From JBDSSS01 sp963764195 (GTDB taxonomy: Bacteria; Actinomycetota; Actinomycetes; Actinomycetales; Dermatophilaceae): a stretch of DNA of 64,000 nucleotides. A model generated the notes under the pieces. It was not told the DNA's origin, did not search any database, and was given only the letters and a program-made list of their open reading frames with translations. The stretch spans positions 496,001 to 560,000 of the forward strand of contig CAVXRG010000010.1 in the NCBI GenBank assembly GCA_963764195.1, in the 5' to 3' direction. The translations under genes and the position numbers were made by a program. Positions 16,513 through 25,633 of the stretch are shown here, one piece after another. Numbering within the stretch: the first letter of the stretch is position 1; the number at the start of each line of letters is the position of its first letter.

Positions 16513-18366
16513 ATGCAGGCCATCCAGACCACGTTCGACGACCTCGGCACCCCGCTCGCCGAGGTCACGTTCGTCGTCGTCGACCTCGAGTCGACCGGTG
16601 GCAGCCCGGCGCAGTGCGGCATCACCGAGATCGGTGCCGTCAAGGTCCGCGGAGGCGACGTGCTCGGCGAGTTCCAAACCCTCGTCAACCCCGCCGAGCC
16701 GATCCCCCCGTTCATCTCGGTCCTCACCGGCATCACCAACGCGATGGTCGCCGACTCCCCGAGGATCGAGAGCGCGCTCCCGGCGTTCCTCGAGTTCGCC
16801 ACCGGCAGTGTGCTCGTCGCGCACAACGCGGGATTCGACATCAGCTTCCTCAAGGCGGCCGCCAAGCGCACCAGCACCCCCTGGCCCAGCTTCGACGTCC
16901 TCGACACGCTGACCCTCGCCCGACAGCTCGTCAGCCGCGACGAGACGCCCAACCACAAGCTCGGCTCCCTCGCCCAGGTCTTCGGGGCGCGCACCACGCC
17001 CGACCACCGCGCCCTGCACGACGCCCAGGCGACCGTCGACGTGCTGCACGGCCTCATCGAGCGCGTCGGCAGCCTCGGTGTCCACACGCTCGAAGAGCTC
17101 TCGAGCTACACCTCGCGGGTCACCCCCAGCCAGCGGCGCAAGCGCTTCCTCGCCGACCCGCTGCCCAACCTCCCCGGGGTCTACCTCTTCAAGGACGGCA
17201 GCGGCCGGGTCCTCTACGTCGGGACGAGCCGCGACATCCGCACCCGGGTGCGGACCTACTTCACCGCGTCCGAGCAGCGCAGCCGGATGGCCGAGATGGT
17301 GCGGCTGTCCCAGGCCGTCCACCCCGTGGTCTGCCAGACCCCCCTGGAGGCCCAGGTCCGCGAGCTGCGTCTGATCGACGAGCACCAGCCCCGGTTCAAC
17401 CGCAAGTCCAAGGACGGGCGCAAGCAGAGCTGGGTCAAGCTCACCAACGAGCGCTTCCCCCGCCTGTCAATCGTCCGCCAGGTCCGCGACGACGGGGCGC
17501 ACTACATCGGCCCGTTCCGCCACCGGGCGTCGGCGCAGGCCGCCGTCGACGCCGTCCACGAGGTCGTCCCGCTGCGCCAGTGCACCCAGCGACTCACGGG
17601 CAGCCAGCAGGCCTGCGCCCTCGCCGACCTCGGCCGGTGTGGGGCGCCGTGCACCGGAGCCCAGTCCGAGGACGACTACTCCCTCGTCGCGAGCCGGTGC
17701 GCGGCCCTCTTCGGAGGCGACGCCCGCTCGGAGGCCGACCGGCTCCACGCCCGGCTGGAGGAGCTGGCGGAGCAGGAGCGCTTCGAGGACGCCGCCAGGG
17801 TCCGCGACCGCTTCCTCCAGCTCGTCCGGGGCGCGGCGCGGGCCCAACGCCTCGCTCCCCTGACCGGCTCCCCCGAGGTCGTCGCGGCCCGCCCCCACGA
17901 CACGGGTGGCTGGGAGCTCGTCTCGATCCGGCACGGACGCCTCGCCGGGACCAGCGTCAGCCCCCGCGGCGCCGACCCGATGGTCCACGTCCGCACCATG
18001 CAGGCGACCGCCGAGGTCGTCCCAGCCCCCGACCCGGGCACGACCGCGGCCCTCACCGAGGAGACCGAGATCCTGCTGCGCTGGCTCGAGGGCCCGGGGG
18101 TGCGCATCGTCGAGCTCGACGGGACCTGGACCTGCCCCGTCGGCGGCGCCGGCGCGGTCCGCCACCGGCTCGAGCCCGCCGTCGCCTCCGCGCACGAGGC
18201 GATCGGCTTCGACCGCGACGCCCTCACGGTCGGCTCCTCATCAGGCGGGTCGGCCGGACGCTCCGGCCGGTACGCACGGGCCGCCCGCGCCTCGCGGAGC
18301 GCCACGCCCGAAGCCTCCGCCGCTTCCACGACCTCCGCTGCCCGGGGACTGCGCCCGGTCGGATGA
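16513..18366 (+). CDS. DEDDh exonuclease / UvrC-like GIY-YIG nuclease fusion
   Basis: A 617-residue fusion. The N-terminus is a DnaQ-type 3'-5' exonuclease (VVVDLESTGG giving D24/E26; later VAHNAGFDISF and DHRALHDA). From about residue 220 a GIY-YIG nuclease follows (GVYLFKDGSGRVLYVGTSRD), then a UvrC-like region with a Cys-rich RCGAPCTGAQ segment and a UvrB-contact-like helix (RLEELAEQERFEDAARVRDR). This architecture is common in actinobacteria and resembles Cho/UvrC parts attached to a proofreading domain; a DNA-repair role is inferred. The low-complexity Ala/Ser tail is probably disordered. Confidence 0.9.
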   Translation: MQAIQTTFDDLGTPLAEVTFVVVDLESTGGSPAQCGITEIGAVKVRGGDVLGEFQTLVNPAEPIPPFISVLTGITNAMVADSPRIESALPAFLEFATGSVLVAHNAGFDISFLKAAAKRTSTPWPSFDVLDTLTLARQLVSRDETPNHKLGSLAQVFGARTTPDHRALHDAQATVDVLHGLIERVGSLGVHTLEELSSYTSRVTPSQRRKRFLADPLPNLPGVYLFKDGSGRVLYVGTSRDIRTRVRTYFTASEQRSRMAEMVRLSQAVHPVVCQTPLEAQVRELRLIDEHQPRFNRKSKDGRKQSWVKLTNERFPRLSIVRQVRDDGAHYIGPFRHRASAQAAVDAVHEVVPLRQCTQRLTGSQQACALADLGRCGAPCTGAQSEDDYSLVASRCAALFGGDARSEADRLHARLEELAEQERFEDAARVRDRFLQLVRGAARAQRLAPLTGSPEVVAARPHDTGGWELVSIRHGRLAGTSVSPRGADPMVHVRTMQATAEVVPAPDPGTTAALTEETEILLRWLEGPGVRIVELDGTWTCPVGGAGAVRHRLEPAVASAHEAIGFDRDALTVGSSSGGSAGRSGRYARAARASRSATPEASAASTTSAARGLRPVG

Positions 18367-18373
18367 CGCCCGA

Positions 18374-18379
18374 TAGGCT
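18374..18379 (+). promoter_or_regulatory. putative -10 element, leaderless start
   Basis: TAGGCT lies six bases before the GTG at 18386, with no ribosome site between. Confidence 0.45.
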
Positions 18380-18385
18380 GCAAAC

Positions 18386-18670
18386 GTGATCACCGCCATC
18401 GTCATGATCAGCTGCGAGGTCGACCGGATCCCTGAGGTGGCCGAGGCCATCGCGAACATCCCGGCCGTGTCCGAGGTCTACTCGGTCACGGGTGACTCCG
18501 ACCTCATCGCCATGGTCCGCGTCCATGCCCACGACGAGTTCGCCGACGTCATCGCCGACCGGCTCAACAAGGTCGAGGGCGTCGTGGGGACGTCGACGCA
18601 CATCGCGTTCCGCACCTACTCCGCGCACGACCTCGAGGCAGCCTTCAGCCTCGGCCTCGACGGCGAGTAG
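18386..18670 (+). CDS. Lrp/AsnC ligand-binding (RAM) domain protein
   Basis: A 94-residue stand-alone RAM domain without a DNA-binding helix-turn-helix. It has the alpha/beta sandwich pattern MITAIVMISCEV, IPEVAEAIANIPAVSEVYSVTGDSDLIAMV and the TSTHIAFRTY strand. Such proteins bind amino acids and form oligomers, perhaps modulating Lrp regulators. It follows the nuclease gene by 20 bases but seems to have its own leaderless promoter. Confidence 0.9.
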   Translation: MITAIVMISCEVDRIPEVAEAIANIPAVSEVYSVTGDSDLIAMVRVHAHDEFADVIADRLNKVEGVVGTSTHIAFRTYSAHDLEAAFSLGLDGE

Positions 18671-18713
18671 CCACCGCGGCTCGAGATCGGGCCGAACCTT
18701 CTCGACCGGTCGG

Positions 18714-19823
18714 TCAGCGACCGCGCGTCGCCGCGATCCAGCGGTCGACGAGCGCGCTGGCCGCCCCGGAGTCGATCGCCTGCTCGGCCCGATCCATCCC
18801 GGCTCGCACGTCGGCGTGGAAGCCGACGGACTCATCAGCACGATCCGAGCGATCCGAGGGGTCCGAGGGATCCGAGGGATTGGCGCCCGAGGCTGAGTCC
18901 GGCTCGGTCAGGGCGAGGGCGATGCCTGCGTTGAGCACGACAGCGTCCCGCACGGCTCCCCTCGCCCCGGCGAACACGTCGGTCACGACCCCGGCGTTGT
19001 GGGCGGCATCACCGCCGCGGAGCGCCTCGATCGGCTGCAGCTCGACCCCGAGCCGGGTCGGGTCGAGGGAGCGGTCGGCCACCTGGCCGCGACGGACCCA
19101 CCAGACCCGGGTCGTCGTCGACACCGTCACCTCGTCGAGCCCGTCATCGCCGCGGAAGACGGCGGCGTCCTTGCCCCGGGAGGCGAAGACACCCGCCAGC
19201 AGCGGGGCCATCCGGGCATCGGCGCAGCCGACAGCGGCATACGTGGGCTGGGCGGGGTTCGTAAGCGGACCGAGGAAGTTGAAGGCCGTCCCGACGCCGA
19301 GGTCACGGCGCGCGACGGCGGCGTGCCGCATCGAGGGGTGGAAGGTCTGCGCGAAGCAGAAGGTGATGCCGGCCTCGAGAGCCACGGCGGCGACCCGGTC
19401 CGGCGGCAGCGTGAGGTCGATCCCCAGCGCCTCGAGCACGTCGGCCGACCCCGACGACGAGGACGCCGCCCGGTTGCCGTGCTTGACGATGCGCACCCCG
19501 GCCGCCGCGGCGACCATGGAGGCCATCGTGGAGATGTTGACGGTGTGGGCCCGGTCACCGCCCGTCCCGACGATGTCGAGACTCGGACCGGGGACCTCGA
19601 TGCGGTTCGCGTGGGCGAGCATCTGCTCCGCGAGCCCCTCCATCTCGGCGACGCTCTCACCCTTGGCCCGCAGGCCGACGAGCAGCCCCGAGACCTGGGC
19701 CGGGCTGGCTTCGCCCGCCATGATCTGGCCCATCGCCCACTGCGTCGCGGACCGATCGAGGTCGCGGCCCGCGATGAGGTCGGTGAGCAGCGTCGGCCAG
19801 GTGAGGACCCGGTCGCTCGCCAT
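18714..19823 (-). CDS. trpD: anthranilate phosphoribosyltransferase
   Basis: Transfers phosphoribosyl from PRPP to anthranilate in tryptophan synthesis. It carries the family motifs GTGGD (residues 86-90), NISTMAS, KHGNRAASSSSGSADVLEALG, HPSMRHAAVARRDLG and FNFLGPLTNPA. The C-terminal part has an Asp/Ser/Pro repeat insertion (SDPSDPSDRSDRAD) before the last helices, encoded by 9-base repeats near 18840-18880. That insertion is unusual for TrpD and is probably a surface loop. No other trp gene is adjacent. The ATG at 19823 is two bases from the stop of the receiver-like gene. Confidence 0.94.
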   Translation of the reverse strand: MASDRVLTWPTLLTDLIAGRDLDRSATQWAMGQIMAGEASPAQVSGLLVGLRAKGESVAEMEGLAEQMLAHANRIEVPGPSLDIVGTGGDRAHTVNISTMASMVAAAAGVRIVKHGNRAASSSSGSADVLEALGIDLTLPPDRVAAVALEAGITFCFAQTFHPSMRHAAVARRDLGVGTAFNFLGPLTNPAQPTYAAVGCADARMAPLLAGVFASRGKDAAVFRGDDGLDEVTVSTTTRVWWVRRGQVADRSLDPTRLGVELQPIEALRGGDAAHNAGVVTDVFAGARGAVRDAVVLNAGIALALTEPDSASGANPSDPSDPSDRSDRADESVGFHADVRAGMDRAEQAIDSGAASALVDRWIAATRGR

Positions 19824-19825
19824 GC

Positions 19826-20302
19826 TCAGGCGCTGGGGACGGCCGCGCGCGCCAGCGTCGCGACCGCCGACGTCAACGCGATCGGGTCGAGCGGGTGCGG
19901 CACCGCGAGGTCGGCCTGCGACCACGCCGCCAGCCAGCTGTCCTGCGGACGGCCGGTGAGCACGATGATGGGCGGGCAGTCGAAGATCTCGTTCTTCAGC
20001 TGCTTGGCCAGACCCAGCCCGCCGACCTTCGCGGCCTCGCCGTCGAGCACGAGGATGTCGAAGCGGTCCGCGTCCACGGAGGACACGACGGCGTCGGCGG
20101 TGGCGCACTCGAGCCAGCGCACCACTTCGACGTCCTTGGCGGGCCGCCGGCCGACCGCGGCGCGCACCGCGTCGCGGGTCGTGAAGTCGTCGCTGTAGAG
20201 CAGGATGCTCACCCGGTGCGGCACGGAACGTCCGGCGCTCACCGGACCCGTCGCGAGATCGGTGGACGTCCCGGTGGTGGCGCTGTCGTTCGAGGCGGTC
20301 AT
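19826..20302 (-). CDS. orphan response-regulator receiver-like protein
   Basis: A 158-residue single-domain protein resembling a CheY-type receiver. The acidic pair is SDD, the phospho-acceptor candidate is Asp in LVLDGEA, and the switch Thr is in IIVLTGRP. The usual KP motif near the C-terminus is VPHPLDP, so the invariant Lys is replaced and phospho-signalling may be altered. The ATG at 20302 has TAGCAT six bases upstream and may be leaderless. It sits between trpD and the divergent oxidase gene ctaE, a placement I recall in other actinobacteria, but no role is known to me. Confidence 0.72.
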   Translation of the reverse strand: MTASNDSATTGTSTDLATGPVSAGRSVPHRVSILLYSDDFTTRDAVRAAVGRRPAKDVEVVRWLECATADAVVSSVDADRFDILVLDGEAAKVGGLGLAKQLKNEIFDCPPIIVLTGRPQDSWLAAWSQADLAVPHPLDPIALTSAVATLARAAVPSA

Positions 20303-20530
20303 GCGGCGATGCTACCGGTCGCCGCCCCTCCCCCCGCAGCGACCTCGCCGTGGGTGGGCGAGCGGGAGCGAGACGGCCCGAGCCCCCCTCGAACGACGCC
20401 CGAGGACGCCCGACCACCGTCCGACGAGGCCTCCGCGAGCGTGACTCCGTGTCGGAATCATCACGAAACCTTCGACAGCCAGGTGCCAAACGGGGGGTCG
20501 CTCGCACACCGCGGAGGGATTGTGGGAATA

Positions 20531-21196
20531 ATGGCCAACGTGGCGACAGCATCAGCAGTTCCTTCCAGCACCGCAACGAGTCCCGTCAGCCGAGCACCTC
20601 TGGCGACTCGTCCCAACATGGTTGCCGTGGGCACCATCGTCTGGCTCTCCAGCGAGCTCATGTTCTTCGCGGGTCTCTTCGCGGTCTACTTCCAGCTCCG
20701 CTCGGTCCGGACCGAGCTCTGGGCGGAGCAGACGGCCAAGCTCAACATCACCTTCGCGAGTATCAACGCGCTCGTGCTCGTGACCTCGTCCGTCTGGTGC
20801 CAGCTCGGCGTCTGGAAGGCCGAGCGCGGCCAGAAGGCCCGCACCGGCTCCCTGCTCGACGTCAAGCACTGGGGCATGCGCGAGTGGTACGTGCTCACCT
20901 ACCTCTTCGGCGCGTTCTTCATCGCCGGCCAGGTCTTCGAGTACGCCGAGCTCTTCAGCGAGGGCGTGTCGCTCAGCTCCGACGCCTACGGCTCGGTCTT
21001 CTACATGGCGACCGGCTTCCACGGCCTGCACGTCACGGGCGGGCTCATCGCCTTCCTGCTGATCATCGCCCGCACCTTCACGACTCGGCGCTACACGCAC
21101 GCCAACGCCACCGGCGCGGTCGTCACCTCCTACTACTGGCACTTCGTCGACGTCGTGTGGATCGCCCTGTTCGCCACGATCTACATCCTTCGATGA
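20531..21196 (+). CDS. ctaE: cytochrome c oxidase subunit III
   Basis: A 221-residue membrane protein of the aa3-type oxidase with about five membrane helices. Landmarks are WLSSELMFFAGLFAVYFQLR, the EYAELFSEGVSLSSD loop, FYMATGFHGLHVTGGL and the final YYWHFVDVVWIALFATIYIL. The ATG at 20531 follows GGGAATA; upstream in-frame codons are in non-conserved sequence. It heads the ctaE-qcrC-qcrA-qcrB cluster encoding parts of the actinobacterial bcc-aa3 supercomplex. Confidence 0.96.
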   Translation: MANVATASAVPSSTATSPVSRAPLATRPNMVAVGTIVWLSSELMFFAGLFAVYFQLRSVRTELWAEQTAKLNITFASINALVLVTSSVWCQLGVWKAERGQKARTGSLLDVKHWGMREWYVLTYLFGAFFIAGQVFEYAELFSEGVSLSSDAYGSVFYMATGFHGLHVTGGLIAFLLIIARTFTTRRYTHANATGAVVTSYYWHFVDVVWIALFATIYILR

Positions 21197-21257
21197 CCGC
21201 CCGCAGCACCACCCCCGTGACCGCACACCTCACCACCATGGACGACAGGACCTCATC

Positions 21258-22094
21258 GTGAACGCCCTCGCCGCACGCCGACGACACCCCGCCGCGATCG
21301 CGCTGCTGATCCTCGTCGGTCTGCTCGTCACCGGTGGTGCCTACGCCTTCCTCTCGCCCAAGGACGCCAATGCCGCGACCTCCGTGAGCGCGGACGCGGT
21401 CGCCGACGGCAAGAACCTCTTCCTCGCCAACTGCGCGAGCTGTCACGGCACCAACGCGCAGGGCAGCTCCGCGGGCCCGTCGCTCGTCGGCGTGGGTGCC
21501 GCGGCGGTCGACTTCCAGGTCGGGACGGGCCGTATGCCGCTCGCCGGACCCAACGTTCAGGCCCCGCGCAACGACATGGCCAAGATCAAGTTCGACGAGA
21601 CCGAGATCTCGGCGATGGCGGCATACGTCGCCTCGCTCGGTGCCGGCCCCGCCATCCCGGCTGCCGAGTTCACCACCCCCCTCGCCCCGGGCAGCCAGGT
21701 CGAGAACGGGCAGACCCTCACCAACAGCCAGCGGATCGCCCGCGGCGGCGAGATCTTCCGCGTCAACTGCGCCATGTGCCACAACTTCGCCGGAGCCGGC
21801 GGCGCGCTGAGTCGAGGGAAATACGCCCCGGCCCTGACTGGTGTCACGGGGACACACATCTACGAGGCAATGGTGACCGGCCCCCAGTCCATGCCGGTGT
21901 TCAACGACCAGAACATCGCCCCGGAGTCGAAGCAGGAAGTCATCTCGTACCTCAACGCGATCAACAAACAGACCAACGTCGGCGGGATGACGCTCGGCAA
22001 CCTCGGCCCGGTGTCCGAGGGCATGTTCGTCTGGGTCTTCGCGCTCAGCATCCTCATCGGGATCTCCGTCTGGCTCGGGAAGAAGGCCGCATGA
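21258..22094 (+). CDS. qcrC: menaquinol-cytochrome c reductase, diheme cytochrome c subunit
   Basis: A 278-residue membrane-bound diheme cytochrome c. An N-terminal helix (AIALLILVGLLVTGGAYAF) is followed by two heme sites, CASCH at residues 59-63 and CAMCH at 171-175, each in a class I cytochrome domain. A C-terminal helix (GMFVWVFALSILIGISVWLG) anchors it. The diheme form replaces a soluble cytochrome c in actinobacteria by wiring complex III to the aa3 oxidase. The GTG at 21258 is used. Confidence 0.95.
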   Translation: MNALAARRRHPAAIALLILVGLLVTGGAYAFLSPKDANAATSVSADAVADGKNLFLANCASCHGTNAQGSSAGPSLVGVGAAAVDFQVGTGRMPLAGPNVQAPRNDMAKIKFDETEISAMAAYVASLGAGPAIPAAEFTTPLAPGSQVENGQTLTNSQRIARGGEIFRVNCAMCHNFAGAGGALSRGKYAPALTGVTGTHIYEAMVTGPQSMPVFNDQNIAPESKQEVISYLNAINKQTNVGGMTLGNLGPVSEGMFVWVFALSILIGISVWLGKKAA

Positions 22095-22146
22095 GCGCCC
22101 GCCACCAGCCGCCCGCGGACCCGACCGACGACAGGACCCCGAACTG

Positions 22147-23253
22147 ATGAACGAGCACGAGAGCACGGCCCCTGAGCCGGGCGACGCGCTGGCGCCGGCC
22201 TCGGCCGACGGCACGGTCGTCAGGAGCGGGGAGTCCCTCCCCGACCGCTTCGAGAACCCGGGCCTGCCGCCACACATCCACCGCGCCGCGGACGAGGACC
22301 CCGAGGCGGCCAAGCGCGCCGAGCGCCAGGTCGCCACGATGTTCGGCCTGTCGATGCTGGCCACCCTCATCTTCCTCGTCGGCTACTTCGCCATCCCCGA
22401 CGACGCGACCTTCTTCTTCCCCGGTCTCGGCGAGGCCAAGACGCTCAACGTCGTGCTCGGCCTCTCGATGGGCGTCGCGCTCTTCCTCATCGGCATCGGC
22501 GCCGTCCACTGGGCCAAGACCCTGATGTCCGACGTCGAGGTGACCGAGGAGCGGCACACCCTCGCCTCCGACAGCGCGGCACGGGCCAAGGCGGTCACCG
22601 TCGTGACTGACGGCGGCGAGAACGCCCAGCTCGGCCGGCGCCCGCTGATCAAGTACTCCGTCGGCGGGGCCCTGGGCCTCTTCGCCCTCCCCTTCGTCCT
22701 GCAGGTCGCCGGCTCCCTCGGGCCGACGAACGTCGAGGAGCTCAAGACGACGATCTGGGACCCGAAGGAGAACAACGGCGGCAAGCCGATTCGTCTCATG
22801 CGCGACCCGGAGATGACGCCCATCAAGTTCGAGGACGTCACCAACGGCTCCGTTTTCCACGTCATGCCGGAGACCCTTCAGCAGTACATCGAGCTGGGCC
22901 ACGGGGTGCTCGAGGCGAAGGCCAAGGCGGCCGTCATCCTGATCCGCCTCGACCCGAGCCTCATCCAGGTGCAGAAGGAGAAGGACTGGGGCGTCGAGGG
23001 CGTCGTCGCCTACTCGAAGATCTGCACCCACGTCGGCTGCGCCGTCGGGCTCTACGAGCAGCAGACCCACCATCTGCTCTGTCCGTGCCACCAGTCGACC
23101 TTCGACCTGACCGACGACTGCGCCGTCATCTTCGGTCCGGCCAACCGGCCGCTGCCGCAACTCAAGATCACCGTTGACGCCGAGGGTTACCTCGTCGCCC
23201 CGCAGGGCTTCGAGGAGCCCGTCGGACCGAGCTTCTGGGAGCGTGCACGATGA
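22147..23253 (+). CDS. qcrA: menaquinol-cytochrome c reductase, Rieske iron-sulfur subunit
   Basis: A 368-residue Rieske protein of the long actinobacterial type with three membrane helices before the cluster domain. Cluster ligands are in CTHVGC (293-298) and CPCHQS (312-317), followed by GPANRPLPQLKI. The first ~55 residues are acidic and cytoplasmic. The stop overlaps the ATG of qcrB by 4 bases. Confidence 0.96.
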   Translation: MNEHESTAPEPGDALAPASADGTVVRSGESLPDRFENPGLPPHIHRAADEDPEAAKRAERQVATMFGLSMLATLIFLVGYFAIPDDATFFFPGLGEAKTLNVVLGLSMGVALFLIGIGAVHWAKTLMSDVEVTEERHTLASDSAARAKAVTVVTDGGENAQLGRRPLIKYSVGGALGLFALPFVLQVAGSLGPTNVEELKTTIWDPKENNGGKPIRLMRDPEMTPIKFEDVTNGSVFHVMPETLQQYIELGHGVLEAKAKAAVILIRLDPSLIQVQKEKDWGVEGVVAYSKICTHVGCAVGLYEQQTHHLLCPCHQSTFDLTDDCAVIFGPANRPLPQLKITVDAEGYLVAPQGFEEPVGPSFWERAR

Positions 23254-25031
23254 GCACGAGTGAAGACACCCGCCCCGCTGAGGGGCTGCGTGACACCGAC
23301 CAGCAGGTCGAGCAGGAGCGCGCCGACACCAAACCCCTCGGCGGTATCGCCGGCTGGGTCGATGACCGTACCGGTGGCGCGAAAGGAGTCTCCTTCCTGC
23401 TGAAGAAGGTCTTCCCCGACCACTGGTCGTTCATGCTCGGCGAGATCGCCATGTACTCGATGATCATCTGCCTGCTCACCGGCGTTTTCCTCACCTTCTG
23501 GTACGTGCCGAGCGCGACGCCCGTCGTCTACGACGGTTCCTACGTGCCCCTGCAGGGCGTCATCGTGTCCGACGCCTACCGGTCCTCCGTCGACATCTCC
23601 TTCGACATCCGTGGCGGGCTGCTGATCCGGCAGATCCACCACTGGGCCGCCCTCGTCTTCGCGATGGCCGTCCTCGTGCACATGGCCCGCGTCTTCTTCA
23701 CCGGCGCCTTCCGCAAGCCCCGTGAGATCAACTGGGTCATCGGCACGATCCTGTCGATGCTCACCATCGTCGAGGGCTTTGCGGGCTACTCGCTCCCCGA
23801 TGACCTGCTCTCGGGCACCGGCCTCCGCGCCGCCGAGGGCTTCATGCGCTCGATCCCGATCGTCGGGTCCTACGTCTCCTACTTCGTCTTCGGCGGGGCC
23901 TTCCCGGGCGAGGCGATCATCCCCCGGTTGTATGCCGTCCACGTCCTGCTCCTGCCGGCGATCCTCGTCGGGCTCTTCACGGCCCACATCGTGCTCGTCG
24001 CGGTGCACAAGCACACCCAGTACCCCGGACCGGGCAAGACGAACAGCAACGTCGTCGGCTTCCCGATGATGCCGGTCTACATCGCCAAGGCCGGCGGGTT
24101 CTTCTTCATCGTCTTCGGCGTCATCGCCCTCATCTCGGCGGTGGTGACGATCAACCCGATCTGGGCCTACGGGCCGTACGACCCGTCGCCCATCACCGCC
24201 GGCGCCCAGCCCGACTGGTACATGGGCTTCGCCGATGGTGCCCTGCGGCTTCTGCCCGGCTGGCTCGAGTTCACGACGTTTGGGTTCACCTGGAGCTTCA
24301 ACGTCTTCATCGGGGCGATCCTGCTGATCCCTGCCATGTACACGATGATCGGTGTCTACCCGTTCCTCGAGGCTTGGGTGACCGGCGACAAGCGTGAGCA
24401 CCACCTGCTCGACCGCCCGCGTGACCGCCCGACCCGCACCGGCATCGGCGTCGCCGCCATGACCTTCTACATCGTGCTCTTCTTCGCGTCCGGCAACGAC
24501 ATCATGGCAATCAAGCTCCATCTGTCGATCAACGACCTGACACGGCTGTTCCAGACACTCGTCTTCATCGGGCCGCCGATCGCCTTCTGGATCACGAAGC
24601 GGATCTGCCTCAGCCTCCAGCGCGCAGACCGTCAGAAGGTGCTGCACGGCCGCGAGACGGGCACGATCTGGCGCTCGGCCGACGGTGGCTTCGAGGAGAT
24701 CCACGCGCCGCTGTCGGAGTACGAGCGCTGGCCGCTGGTCCAGCACGAGTCGCCGCAGCCGCTCGCGATCACGACGGAGAAGGACGCCAACGGCGTCGAC
24801 AGCCCGCTGGCCCGCAAGGACCGGCTCCGGGCCAAGGTGTCGCACTTCTACTTCTCCGACCGCGTTGCTCCCCCGACGCCGGCCGAGGTCGAGGCGGCCC
24901 ACCACGAGCACGACGACCACGGTCCCGCCCTCACCGGCGAGCACGAGGCCATCGAGGCTCCGCCGGCTGGTGACGGCTCCGAGACCGGTGCCGCCAGCCG
25001 CGAGACGATCAAGGCCGACAAGCTGCGCTGA
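23250..25031 (+). CDS. qcrB: menaquinol-cytochrome c reductase, cytochrome b subunit
   Basis: A 593-residue cytochrome b with the heme-ligand helices (LLIRQIHHWAALVFAMAVLVHM; YAVHVLLLPAILVGLFTAHI). The quinol-site region is present as NPIWAYGPYDP in place of the PEWY-type segment. A hydrophilic C-terminal extension of about 130 residues, rich in His and acidic residues at the end (AHHEHDDHG), is usual for actinobacterial QcrB. This subunit is the target of Q203-type inhibitors in mycobacteria. A hairpin terminator follows at 25052. Confidence 0.96.
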   Translation: MSTSEDTRPAEGLRDTDQQVEQERADTKPLGGIAGWVDDRTGGAKGVSFLLKKVFPDHWSFMLGEIAMYSMIICLLTGVFLTFWYVPSATPVVYDGSYVPLQGVIVSDAYRSSVDISFDIRGGLLIRQIHHWAALVFAMAVLVHMARVFFTGAFRKPREINWVIGTILSMLTIVEGFAGYSLPDDLLSGTGLRAAEGFMRSIPIVGSYVSYFVFGGAFPGEAIIPRLYAVHVLLLPAILVGLFTAHIVLVAVHKHTQYPGPGKTNSNVVGFPMMPVYIAKAGGFFFIVFGVIALISAVVTINPIWAYGPYDPSPITAGAQPDWYMGFADGALRLLPGWLEFTTFGFTWSFNVFIGAILLIPAMYTMIGVYPFLEAWVTGDKREHHLLDRPRDRPTRTGIGVAAMTFYIVLFFASGNDIMAIKLHLSINDLTRLFQTLVFIGPPIAFWITKRICLSLQRADRQKVLHGRETGTIWRSADGGFEEIHAPLSEYERWPLVQHESPQPLAITTEKDANGVDSPLARKDRLRAKVSHFYFSDRVAPPTPAEVEAAHHEHDDHGPALTGEHEAIEAPPAGDGSETGAASRETIKADKLR

Positions 25032-25051
25032 CCGCGCGCCCGCTCGGCTGT

Positions 25052-25084
25052 TGAGGCCGGTCCCCGTCACGGGGGCCGGCCTCA
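25052..25084 (+). terminator. hairpin terminator after qcrB
   Basis: TGAGGCCGGTCCCC and GGGGGCCGGCCTCA pair over 14 positions (one G-U) around a 5-base loop, 20 bases after the qcrB stop. There is no U run, as usual in this GC range. Confidence 0.7.
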
Positions 25085-25141
25085 GCCCTGTTCGGGCTGC
25101 GCTCGTGCCGGCTCGTGTCACGCACCTGACAGACTCGGGTC

Positions 25142-25495
25142 GTGCAGCACCTCACCGAGGCCGAGTTCGACCAGATCGTGGCGGAGGCCCTCGACTCCAT
25201 CCCAGCGGGCCTCGCAGCCGCGATGGACAACGTCGTGATCCTCGTCGAGCAGCAGGCCCCCGAGGACGACCCGGACCTGCTCGGGGTCTACGAGGGCACG
25301 CCCCTGACCGACCGGGACGGCTGGTGGGATGCAGGCGCCCTGCCCGACCGGATCACGATCTTCCGTGACCCGCTCGAGGCGATGTGCCACTCCCCCGAGC
25401 AGCTGCGTGAGGAGATCACGATCACCGTCGTCCACGAGATCGCACACCACTTCGGCATCGACGACGATCGCCTCCACGCCCTCGGCTGGGGCTGA
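25142..25495 (+). CDS. small zincin-like metallopeptidase
   Basis: A 117-residue protein of the actinobacterial metallopeptidase family. The active-site helix is VVHEIAHHFGIDDDRLHALGW, with HExxH at 98-102 and a following Asp-rich segment. A conserved ITIFRDPLE strand precedes it. No signal peptide is present, so it is cytosolic; its substrate is unknown. The GTG at 25142 is preceded by a CAGACT hexamer six bases upstream, so it may be leaderless. Repeat locus B starts about 140 bases downstream. Confidence 0.85.
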   Translation: MQHLTEAEFDQIVAEALDSIPAGLAAAMDNVVILVEQQAPEDDPDLLGVYEGTPLTDRDGWWDAGALPDRITIFRDPLEAMCHSPEQLREEITITVVHEIAHHFGIDDDRLHALGWG

Positions 25496-25633
25496 GGCGC
25501 CCCGGAAGGTCGGGTACCAAGCGTGAGTGCGCAGAGAGCGGCATACCGGCGCTCTGAGGGGCGACTTCGGCCCGATCTGCCGGTGAACGCGCCCGAGTAC
25601 GTGCCTGAGTACGTGCCGGTGCCTGGTGTGAGG

